A stretch of 38,952 nucleotides of DNA from Bacteroidota bacterium (GCA_029570835.1 JAKPTX010000230.1:1-38952), one strand, 5' to 3'. Positions 24,525 to 33,102 are shown, numbered from the stretch's first letter. Numbers and translations are program-made. Notes: a model not told the origin generated them from the letters alone.

Positions 24525-25598
24525 TTATAAAGTTTTTAATACTTCAAAAATTTCTGTTGGAGTTGGAATCATTCCACCATATCTACCATAATGTTGAACA
24601 GGAACTCTGCACTCTACCGCCAATTTCACGTCTTCGATCATTTGTCCGGCACTCATTTCTACCGTTAAGATAGATTTAACTTGTTTGCTTAGTTCCAATA
24701 ATGGTTTTTTAGGGAATGGCCATAAAGTGATAGGACGTAATAATCCCACTTTAATACCTGCTTCTCTTCCCAACTGAACTACTTTTTGACAAATACGAGC
24801 TGAAGATCCGTAAGCTACTAAAAGTATTTCAGCATCTTCTGTTTGGAAAGTCTCGTAACGAACTTCATTCTCTTCACAAACTTTATATTTTGCTTGTAAT
24901 TTATGATTTACTTTCTCTTGTACAACAGGATCCAATTGAAGAGAAGTAATAATGTTATGACCTCTTGACTCAGGTTTTCCTACTAAAGCCCATGGGTGAT
25001 TTTTAGCGATATATTCATTGGTCCATCTGGGTTTATAATCACCCACTTCCACTTTTTCCATCACCTGACCAATCACTCCGTCAGATAAAAGCATCACAGG
25101 ATTTCTATATTTGAAAGCCAGGTCGAAACCTAATTCAACAAAATCATACATTTCTTGTACGGAAGCAGGAGCCAATGTGATCAATTTGTAATCCCCATGT
25201 CCACCACCTTTTACAGTTTGGAAGTAGTCTGCTTGAGAAGGCTGAATAGTACCTAAGCCGGGACCGCCACGTACTACGTTTACAACCAAAGCGGGTAACT
25301 CTGCACCGGCGATATAAGATAATCCTTCCTGCATCAAACTAATCCCGGGGCTGGACGATGTTGTCATCACCCTTTTACCGCAGGCTGCACCACCATATAC
25401 CATGTTGATAGAAGCTGTTTCACTTTCTGCCTGAAGAACTACCATTCCTGTTTTAGGATATGGGTTTTCTAAAGTTAAATGTTCAAGAATTTCAGACTGT
25501 GGCGTAATAGGATATCCAAAATAACCGTCACATCCACAACGAATAGCTCCTTCTGCTATCGCTTCATTCCCTTTCATCAATTTTATTTCTTTTGCCAT
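24525..25598 (-). CDS. vorB: 2-oxoacid:ferredoxin oxidoreductase, alpha subunit (VorB/KorA type)
   Basis: Alpha subunit of the four-subunit enzyme. The 357-residue product begins LMKGNEAIAEGAIRCGCDGY and has the conserved GYPITPQSEI (33-42), a TTTSSPGISLMQEG-like stretch (TSSSPGISLMQEG) and the C-terminal GRYGG.IPTP motif. Database practice labels close relatives 3-methyl-2-oxobutanoate dehydrogenase VorB, though biochemical proof of the substrate is usually missing; a 2-oxoglutarate role is equally open. It follows the ferredoxin gene by 56 bases. A second, two-gene oxidoreductase of a different architecture lies about 5 kb away on the other strand. Confidence 0.92.
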   Translation of the reverse strand: MAKEIKLMKGNEAIAEGAIRCGCDGYFGYPITPQSEILEHLTLENPYPKTGMVVLQAESETASINMVYGGAACGKRVMTTSSSPGISLMQEGLSYIAGAELPALVVNVVRGGPGLGTIQPSQADYFQTVKGGGHGDYKLITLAPASVQEMYDFVELGFDLAFKYRNPVMLLSDGVIGQVMEKVEVGDYKPRWTNEYIAKNHPWALVGKPESRGHNIITSLQLDPVVQEKVNHKLQAKYKVCEENEVRYETFQTEDAEILLVAYGSSARICQKVVQLGREAGIKVGLLRPITLWPFPKKPLLELSKQVKSILTVEMSAGQMIEDVKLAVECRVPVQHYGRYGGMIPTPTEIFEVLKTL

Positions 25599-25654
25599 AT
25601 TGATATTTTTAAATAAATTAATAATTATAGTTCATTGAAGTATTGAAGTTTCTG

Positions 25655-25873
25655 TTAAACCTTAACTTTGTAAACTTCAATCACTCCGTCAGGACATAAA
25701 ATCGCGCAGTTTGCACATCCGATACAAGTATCCGCGATAATCTCTAAGTGATTATATCCTTTTTTGTTCGCTTTTTTGCCAAGCGCAATACATTTCTGTG
25801 GACATCCTGTAACACAGACTCCACAACCTTTGCACTTTTCAGTGTCAATTACAATTGTGCCTTTAAATGCCAT
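25655..25873 (-). CDS. 2[4Fe-4S] ferredoxin, delta subunit of the oxidoreductase
   Basis: Electron carrier subunit that passes electrons from the TPP-bound intermediate to free ferredoxin. The 72-residue protein holds two complete clusters: C14, C17, C20, C24 (CKGCGVCVTGCP) and C50, C53, C56, C60 (CIGCANCAILCP). It heads the ferredoxin-alpha-beta-gamma operon. No -7 box was found in the 118-base gap upstream, but a stable hairpin lies there. Confidence 0.93.
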   Translation of the reverse strand: MAFKGTIVIDTEKCKGCGVCVTGCPQKCIALGKKANKKGYNHLEIIADTCIGCANCAILCPDGVIEVYKVKV

Positions 25874-25922
25874 ACTTATTTTTTTTAGTTGATTAGAATA
25901 TTTGTTCTTTTTTAGAGAATTT

Positions 25923-25942
25923 ACCCTCTTCTCTAAGAGGGT
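25923..25942 (-). promoter_or_regulatory. 8-bp hairpin upstream of the ferredoxin gene
   Basis: ACCCTCTT pairs with AAGAGGGT around CTCT. No T-run follows directly on the minus strand, so it is either a weak terminator for the nitroreductase operon or a leader structure of the oxidoreductase operon. Confidence 0.4.
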
Positions 25943-25991
25943 GCTAAATTACTATTTTTTTCGTTACGAATAGTACTTTTTTTATTTTTTA

Positions 25992-26744
25992 TTACAAAAA
26001 TCCCTGTTTTTTTAATACTTGATTGATTACAGTAGTGAAATAAAGATTATCCTCCTTCTTGTATCTTTTTTCAGTAATAATACGGGCTAAGTTGGGCAAT
26101 TGGTTCTCTTCAAGTAGTTGCAAAGTCTGAGGATGACTCTCCACCTCCTTATACAATTCATTGATTGATTGTTCATTATAATCCTGATACTCCTCATAAT
26201 GCACCAAAGCGTCAAGAGGCAACTTATAAGGTCTCTCCGGATTTTCGGCCGGATATCCGACAGTAATGGAAACTAAGGGAACAACACCTGCGGGTAGTTT
26301 TAAATAATCGACAAATTTGTCAGCATTATAAATTACTGTTCCCAACCAGCAAATTCCCATTCCCAATGACTCGGCAGCAACACACGCATTTTGAGTTGCA
26401 ATCATGGCATCCATAATAGCCCAGTGATAGGCTTGAATATTGTTGTATGCTGTAGTCTCCGCATCACGAAACGAACAATATTTGTTGAATCGGTTAAAAT
26501 CAGCACAAAAAGTCAAAATTAACGGGGATTGTGTCGCCATCGGTTGATTGAAATGGAAAGGAGCCATCTCTTTCATTTTTTCCTTATCCCGAGTTACAAC
26601 TATGCTAAATAATTGCATACCTCCCATGGTTGAACCACTGGCAGCTGCTTTCAGAATCAGTTCCAAATCCTGATCCGAAATAGGTTGATCACTATATTTG
26701 CGAATTGTTCTGTGTTGTAGTAATGTTTTTAGTGTTTCGTTCAT
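25992..26744 (-). CDS. NfsA-like FMN nitroreductase
   Basis: NAD(P)H-dependent flavoprotein of the nitroreductase superfamily; natural substrate unknown. The 250-residue product has the FMN-binding start HRTIRKYSD (11-19), a GGMQLFSIVV stretch (about 41-50), GMGICWLG and the late TVGYPAE motif. Size and the long C-terminal arm (DALVHYEEY..., about 190-250) resemble NfsA/Frp-type enzymes. It lies 21 bases after the acyltransferase gene and is probably the last gene of that transcript, without a functional link that I can see. Confidence 0.9.
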   Translation of the reverse strand: MNETLKTLLQHRTIRKYSDQPISDQDLELILKAAASGSTMGGMQLFSIVVTRDKEKMKEMAPFHFNQPMATQSPLILTFCADFNRFNKYCSFRDAETTAYNNIQAYHWAIMDAMIATQNACVAAESLGMGICWLGTVIYNADKFVDYLKLPAGVVPLVSITVGYPAENPERPYKLPLDALVHYEEYQDYNEQSINELYKEVESHPQTLQLLEENQLPNLARIITEKRYKKEDNLYFTTVINQVLKKQGFL

Positions 26745-26765
26745 ATTATTGTGCTTTAAGTCTAA

Positions 26766-27644
26766 TTAATTACTCTGCTTTTTTCTATTTTTCCATCTTT
26801 TATGACTCCATAACCATTGGGGGGGGGAGATTCTAATCGTTTCTTCCAACAACGACACATATTGCTCTATTATCCCTCCATAGGGAACTGAGTGGGGCTC
26901 CTCAGTTATTAATGTCAGTTCAACCTCGTAATACCCTCTTTTAACCTGGTTAACCTGATAATAAACAACCGGAATATTGTACTTTTTGGCAAAATATTCA
27001 GGACCGTAGATCATCGCAGACTCCTGATTTAAGAACTGAGTATAGTATGCTTTTTTCAGATTATTAGGAGATTGATCACTCATCATCATGTAAACTATCG
27101 GTATCTGATGCTTTTCATAATACTCAAAACGTTCCCGTATCCTATCCTGAAATACAACCTCAGTCCCGTACCTTGTCCTGGCACGATTGATCAGTTTTTC
27201 AAAATTTTTATCGGTATTGGGCTTCCCTACCCCAACCCCGTGATGTTCAAACAGCATATCCAAAGCCAACACCATCCACTCCCAATTGTTGTAATGCCCG
27301 GACACCAAAATCACACTCCTCCCCTGTTTATAAAACTGTGAAATCAACTCCGGATTAACACAGTAATATCTCTTTAACAAAGAGTTTTTACTGATGGTTA
27401 ACATCTTCAACATTTCCACAACCAACTGTATTAAATGACGTTGAAACTGCTTGTATAACTTCAATATTTCAGCTTCATTCAGCTCCGGAAAAGAGTGTCT
27501 TATGTTAGAAATAGTTACTTTTTTTCTATAGGGAAAAACATAAGTAATCAACAGATAAAATGGGTAAAAAATAATGTTCAAAACCCACAATGGAAGCCAT
27601 GATAAGGGGTAAAAAACAGCATAGAATAAAATCTTTATTCCCAT
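26766..27644 (-). CDS. LpxL/HtrB-like lysophospholipid or lipid A acyltransferase
   Basis: Transfers a fatty acyl chain, by family to lipid A. The 292-residue membrane-bound protein has an N-terminal hydrophobic anchor (about 5-37) and the HX4E catalytic motif H117-YNNW-E122 in SGHYNNWEW. RTRYGTEV and a MMSDQSP box also match the LpxL/LpxM family. Its ATG follows the phosphatase stop codon with no base between, a sign of translational coupling. Together with GmhB it suggests an envelope lipopolysaccharide role. Position-specific acyl selectivity cannot be told from sequence. Confidence 0.88.
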   Translation of the reverse strand: MGIKILFYAVFYPLSWLPLWVLNIIFYPFYLLITYVFPYRKKVTISNIRHSFPELNEAEILKLYKQFQRHLIQLVVEMLKMLTISKNSLLKRYYCVNPELISQFYKQGRSVILVSGHYNNWEWMVLALDMLFEHHGVGVGKPNTDKNFEKLINRARTRYGTEVVFQDRIRERFEYYEKHQIPIVYMMMSDQSPNNLKKAYYTQFLNQESAMIYGPEYFAKKYNIPVVYYQVNQVKRGYYEVELTLITEEPHSVPYGGIIEQYVSLLEETIRISPPQWLWSHKRWKNRKKQSN

Positions 27645-28223
27645 TTATTTTGATTTGAATAATTGAGCAAATTCATATAAATTTTCGAAAGAAAAATCAG
27701 CTAATTCCACAATCTGATCCCTATTGAGTACTTCTTTTTCTCCAACATAAATTGTTGTCATTCCCAGAGAGTGTCCAAATTGAATGTCCGTAATCATATC
27801 CCCAACCATAATAGAGTGTTTAAAGTCTATTTCAGGAAACATTTTTTGGGCCTCAAAAGCCATACCCGTTTTAGGTTTTCTGCACTCACAACCATCTTCC
27901 GCTTTATGGGGACAAAAGAAAAAATGATCAACAGCTATATTCTCTTTTTGCAGTTCTTTATTTAATTGATTGTGAATTTGAACCACCTCATCGTATTGAC
28001 AAAGTCCCTTTCCGACAGATTGTTGATTTGAAACAACAACAATCTTGTAAAACTTCCCTTTTAAAAGATGGAGTGCCTCTTTTACAAACGGCAATATTTT
28101 TAACTCATCATAATGAAGCACATATCCACCCACAATTCTTTCATTGATCACTCCGTCACGATCCAAAAAAAGTGTCCATTGAGGTGCTGATAAAACATCA
28201 TTCACTAAATCGGTTAGCTTCAT
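27645..28223 (-). CDS. gmhB: HAD phosphatase, D-glycero-manno-heptose-1,7-bisphosphatase-like
   Basis: Removes the 7-phosphate in LPS heptose synthesis, if the GmhB assignment holds. The 192-residue HAD protein has DRD (21-23) with nucleophile D21, the threonine/serine motif VVSNQQSVG, K118 in RKPKTG, and late acidic VGDMITD. A zinc-binding set, C104, H106, C112, C114 (CPHKAEDGCEC), is the GmhB signature. Its first 26 bases overlap the 3' end of the DUF4296 gene. Histidinol-phosphate phosphatase is the nearest alternative; the neighbouring acyltransferase favours LPS. Confidence 0.88.
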   Translation of the reverse strand: MKLTDLVNDVLSAPQWTLFLDRDGVINERIVGGYVLHYDELKILPFVKEALHLLKGKFYKIVVVSNQQSVGKGLCQYDEVVQIHNQLNKELQKENIAVDHFFFCPHKAEDGCECRKPKTGMAFEAQKMFPEIDFKHSIMVGDMITDIQFGHSLGMTTIYVGEKEVLNRDQIVELADFSFENLYEFAQLFKSK

Positions 28224-28587
28224 CTTCGGGAATTAATTTACTTTTCGTTTCATTTATTTTTTCCGTAACATCCCTCAACAATTGTTCTGCCCTACTTTTT
28301 TCTGCCAAATAATAATTAATCGAAGAAATATACTGCTCTTTTGTTATACCATATTGATTGAAAAGATCTGCGTATAGTGCACGAGTAACGGACAATCTGT
28401 CGGAATCAGGTGGGGTGTAATAGACGATACTTTCAACGATAAATGTTTTCTCTAAAATTACCACCATAGAGTCATAAGGAATCAAATCCGGGGGAGGAGG
28501 CACGACTTTCTTTTTCTGACATCCATTCATAAACAGGAAAGGAATAAGCAAAAAAACAAGCCCTATTTTCAATTTTCCGGCACTCAT
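28198..28587 (-). CDS. DUF4296 lipoprotein
   Basis: Small lipoprotein of unknown function, 129 residues. A signal sequence ends in the lipobox FMNGC (lipidated C23), followed by charged KKK and PPPP. The later part, with an amphipathic YADLFNQYGITKEQYISSI region and a possible coiled coil near the C-terminus (EQLLRDVTEKINETKSKL), fits the DUF4296 family found in Bacteroidetes. It overlaps gmhB by 26 bases, so the two are co-translated. It lies behind the tRNA-His terminator and has no recognised promoter of its own. Confidence 0.85.
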   Translation of the reverse strand: MSAGKLKIGLVFLLIPFLFMNGCQKKKVVPPPPDLIPYDSMVVILEKTFIVESIVYYTPPDSDRLSVTRALYADLFNQYGITKEQYISSINYYLAEKSRAEQLLRDVTEKINETKSKLIPEDEANRFSE

Positions 28588-28604
28588 ACCTCTGATTTTT
28601 TATT

Positions 28605-28634
28605 AAAAAAGCAGCCATAGAGCTGCTTTTTTTT
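28605..28634 (-). terminator. Terminator after tRNA-His
   Basis: GCAGC pairs with GCTGC, extended by A/T-runs on each side, with a 6-base loop, 7 bases after the tRNA. Confidence 0.82.
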
Positions 28635-28640
28635 ATGTCG

Positions 28641-28715
28641 GGCGACCAATGGGATTCGAACCCACGACCTTCGGAACCACAATCCGGCACTCTAACCAGC
28701 TGAGCTATGATCGCC
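28641..28715 (-). tRNA. tRNA-His(GTG)
   Basis: A 75-nt cloverleaf with the histidine hallmark, an encoded extra G at -1 opposite C73. Acceptor GCGATCA/TGGTCGC includes one G-T pair. Anticodon loop TTGTGGT gives GTG. The first anticodon-stem pair (C27-A43) is a mismatch. CCA is not encoded. Confidence 0.96.
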
Positions 28716-28729
28716 ATAAATTGGAAATG

Positions 28730-28737
28730 CAAAAATA
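28730..28737 (-). promoter_or_regulatory. -7 box of the tRNA-His promoter
   Basis: The minus strand reads TATTTTTG (TAnnTTTG), 14 bases before the tRNA. Confidence 0.55.
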
Positions 28738-28840
28738 CAACTTTTTTGATTATAAAAATCGTTTTTTACAAAAAAAATAAACTTTCTATTTTTATTAGAA
28801 TTAGAGCAAATAATAAATAGATTTTGCGGATTATTTTATG

Positions 28841-28848
28841 TACCTTTG
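28841..28848 (+). promoter_or_regulatory. -7 box of the M28 peptidase promoter
   Basis: TACCTTTG (TAnnTTTG), followed by CGG, 19 bases before the chosen ATG. It overlaps an upstream in-frame ATG, which therefore cannot be the start. Confidence 0.65.
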
Positions 28849-28867
28849 CGGTTTAAAAAAATACAAA

Positions 28868-30091
28868 ATGCATCGAAAGCTAATTATATTGATTATCAGC
28901 GTTTTAACCCTTTTTCAAGTTAAAGGTCAAACGCCGGAAGAGTTCCAATCTATCCTAAATCAGTTCAATGCTGACTCGATTAGCAGAACTGTTCATGACT
29001 TAGCGGCTTTTCAAAACCGCTTCTGCAACAATACACCTCAAGGTAACAGGGCAGTAGCAGAATATTTAGTGCAACGATTGAGAGAATACGGAATAGAAAA
29101 TGCACATGTTGATTCTTTCCAATACGTTGGAAACACTTGGGCCACAGGTCAAATAGATCGCTATTTTTATAATGTAAAGGGAGAAATTCTCGGTAATAGT
29201 AATTCTCTTGATCAATATATCATTGGAGCACATTTAGATGCCATTTCCATAAATGATTATTGGATGCTCACTCCTACTGCTCCCGGTGCTGATGACAATG
29301 CATCCGGTTGTGCAGTTTTTGTCGAAATTGCGCGTATTTTTCATGAAAACAACCTTCAACCCGCACATAAAATTATCTTTATGGGTTGGGATGCTGAAGA
29401 GATCGGCTTAGTTGGATCTTATAACGACGCCGCAATTAGAAACGGTTTGGGTGAATCTTCCTATACAACTGTACTCAATAATGATATGGTTGCCAATCAG
29501 CCTGATAATCTCCCATATAAGATAGACCTATACCAATATGATAATGCTATTGAGTTACACGAAGTGGGTACCGATATTCTTGAACAATACACTACAATAA
29601 CCCCTAATTTTCCTGATGATAATAACACTATGAGAGAGCGCTCTGACAGCTGGGCGTATAGTCAGGCGGGTTGTAAAGCTATTTTTGCCATTGAACACTA
29701 TTTTACAGGCTATTACCACACTGAACAAGACCTTCCGCAATATCTGAACTATGATTTCGCCAAAGAGGTTGCAAAATATAATTTTGCCCTCCTTTTCCAC
29801 TACTGTATTGCTGATCTTAATACACTAGGCGAGCATCTGCCGGAACTATCGGAATCAATTCAACTCTATCCAAATCCTGTTCACTCTCAATGCTATATCC
29901 GCTCCTCTACTGATAATTCTATACAAAACGTTACTATTCTTGACCTTTCAGGAAAAGTTATTTTTCAATCCACAGATAATGAATTCGAAACAGTACACCC
30001 TCTTGATCTATCATTTTTACCTCATGGACTTTTCATGATAAAAATTGACACCAATCAAGGGACTGTATATAAAAAAATTATTAAACAATAA
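28868..30091 (+). CDS. Secreted M28 zinc peptidase with type IX secretion tail
   Basis: Aminopeptidase-type di-zinc hydrolase exported through the type IX system. The 407-residue product has a signal peptide (1-20, cut before QTPEE). The full metal set is H122 (GAHLD), bridging D142 (GADDNASG), catalytic E177 and ligand E178 (WDAEEIGLVGS), D206 (NNDM) and H284 (YYHTEQD). The last ~75 residues (IQLYPNPVHSQCYI, LDLSGKVIF, IKIDTNQGTVYKKIIKQ) form the type-A sorting domain. I chose the second ATG because the first overlaps the -7 box. Its stop lies ten bases before the korA-type gene, so it may share a transcript. Confidence 0.93.
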   Translation: MHRKLIILIISVLTLFQVKGQTPEEFQSILNQFNADSISRTVHDLAAFQNRFCNNTPQGNRAVAEYLVQRLREYGIENAHVDSFQYVGNTWATGQIDRYFYNVKGEILGNSNSLDQYIIGAHLDAISINDYWMLTPTAPGADDNASGCAVFVEIARIFHENNLQPAHKIIFMGWDAEEIGLVGSYNDAAIRNGLGESSYTTVLNNDMVANQPDNLPYKIDLYQYDNAIELHEVGTDILEQYTTITPNFPDDNNTMRERSDSWAYSQAGCKAIFAIEHYFTGYYHTEQDLPQYLNYDFAKEVAKYNFALLFHYCIADLNTLGEHLPELSESIQLYPNPVHSQCYIRSSTDNSIQNVTILDLSGKVIFQSTDNEFETVHPLDLSFLPHGLFMIKIDTNQGTVYKKIIKQ

Positions 30092-30101
30092 ATAAAAATT
30101 T

Positions 30102-31937
30102 ATGTCAACAAGTAAGCAAATTATTGAAAGAGACAGTGTTGTCGTAAAGTTTGTAGGAGATTCCGGAGACGGAATGCAACTTTCAGGTACTCTTTTTTCT
30201 GATGCAGCAGCTTTAGCGGGCAATGACATTGCCACATTCCCTGATTATCCTGCTGAAATTCGTGCTCCACACAATACCATTGCCGGAGTATCAGGATTTC
30301 AAGTGCACATTGGCAAAGAAACCAAAATTATCGGTGACAAATGTGATGTACTCGTAGCCATGAATCCGGCTTCCCTCAAAGCGAACCTTAAATGGATCGA
30401 CAAAGGAGCTACTATCATCACCGATGGCGATGCCTATGACGAAAAAGCATTAGAGAAAGCAGGCTACGAAAGTAACCCCCTAACTGATGGATCTTTAAGC
30501 TCTTACAATGTAATTGCTCCCCCCATTTCTACTTTAGCTCAAGAAACAGCCAGCCAATATGGCATGGATACAAAAAATGCTGCCAGAACAAAAAATATGT
30601 TCTGCTTGGGCATGGTTTATTATATTTTCAATTTTGAACTAAACACTCCGGGTACACTCATAGATAGACGTTTTAAAAAGAAACCCGAAGTTGCTGAAGT
30701 AAACAAAAAGGTTTTGGAAGCCGGCTATAATTTTGCAGAAACTATTGAAGCCTTTGAATCCAGATTCCAAATCTCTAACGTACAACTTCCAAAAGGAAGA
30801 TATCGTAATATTACCGGTAATATTGCAACAGCATGGGGATTACTGGCAGCTTCCGAACGTTCCGGAAGAGATCTTTTCTTAGGTTCCTATCCTATCACTC
30901 CTGCTACCGAAATTTTAATTGAGATTGCTCAGCACAAATCATTAGGAGCTAAAGTTTTCCAGGCAGAAGATGAAATCGCAGGAATCTGTTCCGCTATTGG
31001 TGCATCCTTCGCCGGTTCATTGGCTGTAACTACTACATCCGGTCCGGGACTTTCATTAAAGACTGAGGCTGTTGGATTAGCAGTTATGACTGAACTTCCC
31101 ATTGTAATTGTAGATGTCCAGCGTGCAGGTCCTTCCACAGGTATGCCCACTAAATCTGAACAAGCCGATTTGAATATGGCACTCTACGGTAGAAATGGTG
31201 AAGCTCCTTGTATAGTAATAGCTGCTTCCTCATCAAGCGATTGTTTCTACGCTGCTTATAATGCTGCAAAATATGCCTTGGAAACCATGACTCCGGTTAT
31301 TTTATTAACCGATGGTAAAATTGGACAAGGAAGTGAATTGTTCAGGATTCCTAAAGTAGCTGATCTTCCTGCTATCAATCCTCCTATTGTTCAACCTAAT
31401 GATCCCGATTTCAAACCTTATCGCAGAGATCCGGAAACTCTGGTTCGTGGATGGGCTATCCCCGGAACAGAAGGATTACAACACAGAGTTGGTGGACTGG
31501 AAAAGACCGATATCTTTGGAGCAGTTTCTACTGATCCTTTAAACCATGAAAAAATGATTAACAACAGGTATGAAAAAGTCATGAGACTGGCTAACCGTAT
31601 TCCTAAACAAGAAGTTACCGGTTGTGTGGATGCCGATACTTTGGTTGTAAGTTGGGGTGGAACAAAAGGAAGCATTGAAACTGCCGTGAAAGAGGTGAAC
31701 AAATCAGGTAAAAAAGTAGCACATGCTCACTTCTCTTACATCATGCCACTACCTTCCAATACTGCGGAAATCTTTGCAAGGTATAAAAAAATACTGGTAT
31801 GTGAATTAAACACCGGACAGTTCGTTGGCTATTTGAGAGCAACACTTCCGGATTTCAAATACCTACAATATAATAAAGTTCAAGGATTACCTTTTACTGT
31901 AGGTGAATTAGTAACAGTTATAAACAATACATTATAG
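30102..31937 (+). CDS. korA: 2-oxoacid:ferredoxin oxidoreductase, fused gamma-alpha subunit
   Basis: Large subunit of a two-gene enzyme that interconverts a 2-oxoacid (2-oxoglutarate in the best-known KorAB) and acyl-CoA using ferredoxin. The 611-residue protein joins a gamma domain (about 10-200; VGDSGDGMQLSG, FPDYPAEIRAP) to an alpha domain (about 220-611; GSYPITPATEI, TTTSGPGLSLKTEA). No ferredoxin domain is included. The beta gene follows after nine bases. No promoter was seen between it and the secreted peptidase, so transcription from the peptidase promoter or an unrecognised internal start is possible. The gamma-alpha fusion separates it from the four-gene system at 23112-25873. Confidence 0.94.
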   Translation: MSTSKQIIERDSVVVKFVGDSGDGMQLSGTLFSDAAALAGNDIATFPDYPAEIRAPHNTIAGVSGFQVHIGKETKIIGDKCDVLVAMNPASLKANLKWIDKGATIITDGDAYDEKALEKAGYESNPLTDGSLSSYNVIAPPISTLAQETASQYGMDTKNAARTKNMFCLGMVYYIFNFELNTPGTLIDRRFKKKPEVAEVNKKVLEAGYNFAETIEAFESRFQISNVQLPKGRYRNITGNIATAWGLLAASERSGRDLFLGSYPITPATEILIEIAQHKSLGAKVFQAEDEIAGICSAIGASFAGSLAVTTTSGPGLSLKTEAVGLAVMTELPIVIVDVQRAGPSTGMPTKSEQADLNMALYGRNGEAPCIVIAASSSSDCFYAAYNAAKYALETMTPVILLTDGKIGQGSELFRIPKVADLPAINPPIVQPNDPDFKPYRRDPETLVRGWAIPGTEGLQHRVGGLEKTDIFGAVSTDPLNHEKMINNRYEKVMRLANRIPKQEVTGCVDADTLVVSWGGTKGSIETAVKEVNKSGKKVAHAHFSYIMPLPSNTAEIFARYKKILVCELNTGQFVGYLRATLPDFKYLQYNKVQGLPFTVGELVTVINNTL

Positions 31938-31941
31938 GAGG
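31936..31941 (+). promoter_or_regulatory. Strong Shine-Dalgarno site for the beta-subunit gene
   Basis: AGGAGG overlaps the TAG stop of the upstream gene and lies five bases before the ATG. It is a full-strength site in a phylum that rarely uses them. Confidence 0.7.
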
Positions 31942-31946
31942 CTATT

Positions 31947-32975
31947 ATGGGAAACAAACAAATACAACAATCACCTGTTTTAACACACGAAGATTTTAAA
32001 AGTGACCAAATGGTTAAATGGTGTCCCGGTTGTGGAAACCATGCAATATTGAATGCTGTAACCAAAGTTTTTCCTTTGGTAGGACATAAAAAAGAAAATT
32101 ATGTAGTAGTATCCGGAATTGGTTGTTCCTCCAGATTCCCCTACTATGTGAGCACTTACGGATTTCATAGTATCCATGGTCGGGCGAATGCCGTTGCAAC
32201 CGGTGTTCGTATTGCCAATCCAAAACTAAGTGTTTGGATTCCAACCGGCGATGGTGACTCATTAGCCATCGGTGGAAATCACTTCATTCATATTATCCGT
32301 AGAAACCTTGACGTTAATATTATATTGTTTAACAATAAAATTTATGGATTAACTAAAGGACAATATTCCCCAACATCTGAAATGGGATCAGTAACAAAAA
32401 CTTCACCTTTTGGAACTATAGAACATCCTTTCAAAGTGGGAGAACTGGTTATTGGAGCCCAGGGAACATTCTTTGGTCGTGCAGTAGACACCAATCCAAA
32501 ATTCATTACTGAAGTGATGGAGGAAGCTGCAAAACATGACGGAACATCAGTGGTTGAAATGCTTCAAAATTGTGTGATTTTCAATGATGGAACACACAAA
32601 ATTATTACCGATAGAGAAACCAAAGATGATATGCAGTTGATTTTGAGACATGGTGAAAAAATGATCTTTGGAAAAGAACGCAATAAGGGTATTGCACTTG
32701 ACATTAACGGATTAAAAGTGATTACTTTTGATCCGAATGGTCCTATTCCCGATGAAATTTTAGTACACGATATGTACAATCCATCTCCCGGAGTTCACTT
32801 GATGTTAGCCAAAATGTATCCTCCTCAATTCCCTATTGCACTGGGTGTTATTCGTTCAGTTCCTGCCAATACCTACTGTCGATTGTTAGCCAATAGCATA
32901 ACTGAAGCCAAAGCTAGTCAAAAGATTAAATGTGTTGATGATTTATTGAACAGTGGAGATACCTGGGAAATCTAA
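31947..32975 (+). CDS. korB: 2-oxoacid:ferredoxin oxidoreductase, beta subunit
   Basis: TPP and [4Fe-4S] subunit, partner of the fused gamma-alpha protein. The 342-residue product has candidate cluster ligands C26 and C29 (CPGCGNH), C60 (GIGCSSR) and C209 (LQNCVIF), and the TPP/Mg motif GDGDSLAIGG (101-110) ending in FNN (128-130). The HGRANAVATG stretch is also conserved. The extra C-terminal ~80 residues relative to the 256-residue beta protein of the other operon are usual for the two-gene type. Translation is set by an unusually good AGGAGG. A candidate terminator lies in the repeat copy about 130 bases downstream. Confidence 0.95.
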   Translation: MGNKQIQQSPVLTHEDFKSDQMVKWCPGCGNHAILNAVTKVFPLVGHKKENYVVVSGIGCSSRFPYYVSTYGFHSIHGRANAVATGVRIANPKLSVWIPTGDGDSLAIGGNHFIHIIRRNLDVNIILFNNKIYGLTKGQYSPTSEMGSVTKTSPFGTIEHPFKVGELVIGAQGTFFGRAVDTNPKFITEVMEEAAKHDGTSVVEMLQNCVIFNDGTHKIITDRETKDDMQLILRHGEKMIFGKERNKGIALDINGLKVITFDPNGPIPDEILVHDMYNPSPGVHLMLAKMYPPQFPIALGVIRSVPANTYCRLLANSITEAKASQKIKCVDDLLNSGDTWEI

Positions 32976-32993
32976 GAAATTTCGGATTCTTTT

Positions 32994-33021
32994 GAAGTAA
33001 GAAGTAAGAAGTAAGAAGTAA
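32994..33021. repeat. 7-bp tandem array GAAGTAA, four units
   Basis: Four perfect GAAGTAA units, 19 bases past the korB-type stop. This begins a gene-free stretch to 33814 filled with repeats. Confidence 0.92.
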
Positions 33022-33072
33022 GAAATACACTGTTTGGAAATATATCTCCTTGAAAATCTATATTATAAACAA

Positions 33073-33100
33073 TTTCTAATTTCTTATTTCGTATTTCTAA
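33073..33100. repeat. 7-bp tandem array TTTCTAA-like, four units
   Basis: TTTCTAA, TTTCTTA, TTTCGTA, TTTCTAA; the reverse strand phases as GAAATTA, GAAATAC, GAAATAA. It abuts element copy E, as the GAAATAA array adjoins copy D. Confidence 0.85.
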
Positions 33101-33102
33101 AT

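Noticed and set aside
28588-28732. Open frame across tRNA-His and its terminator on the minus strand
   Set aside because: It is a chance frame that reads the tRNA and overlaps the lipoprotein gene; no family resemblance.
28838-28867. 10-residue N-terminal extension of the M28 peptidase
   Set aside because: Its ATG overlaps the promoter -7 box, and the signal peptide begins at the later ATG.
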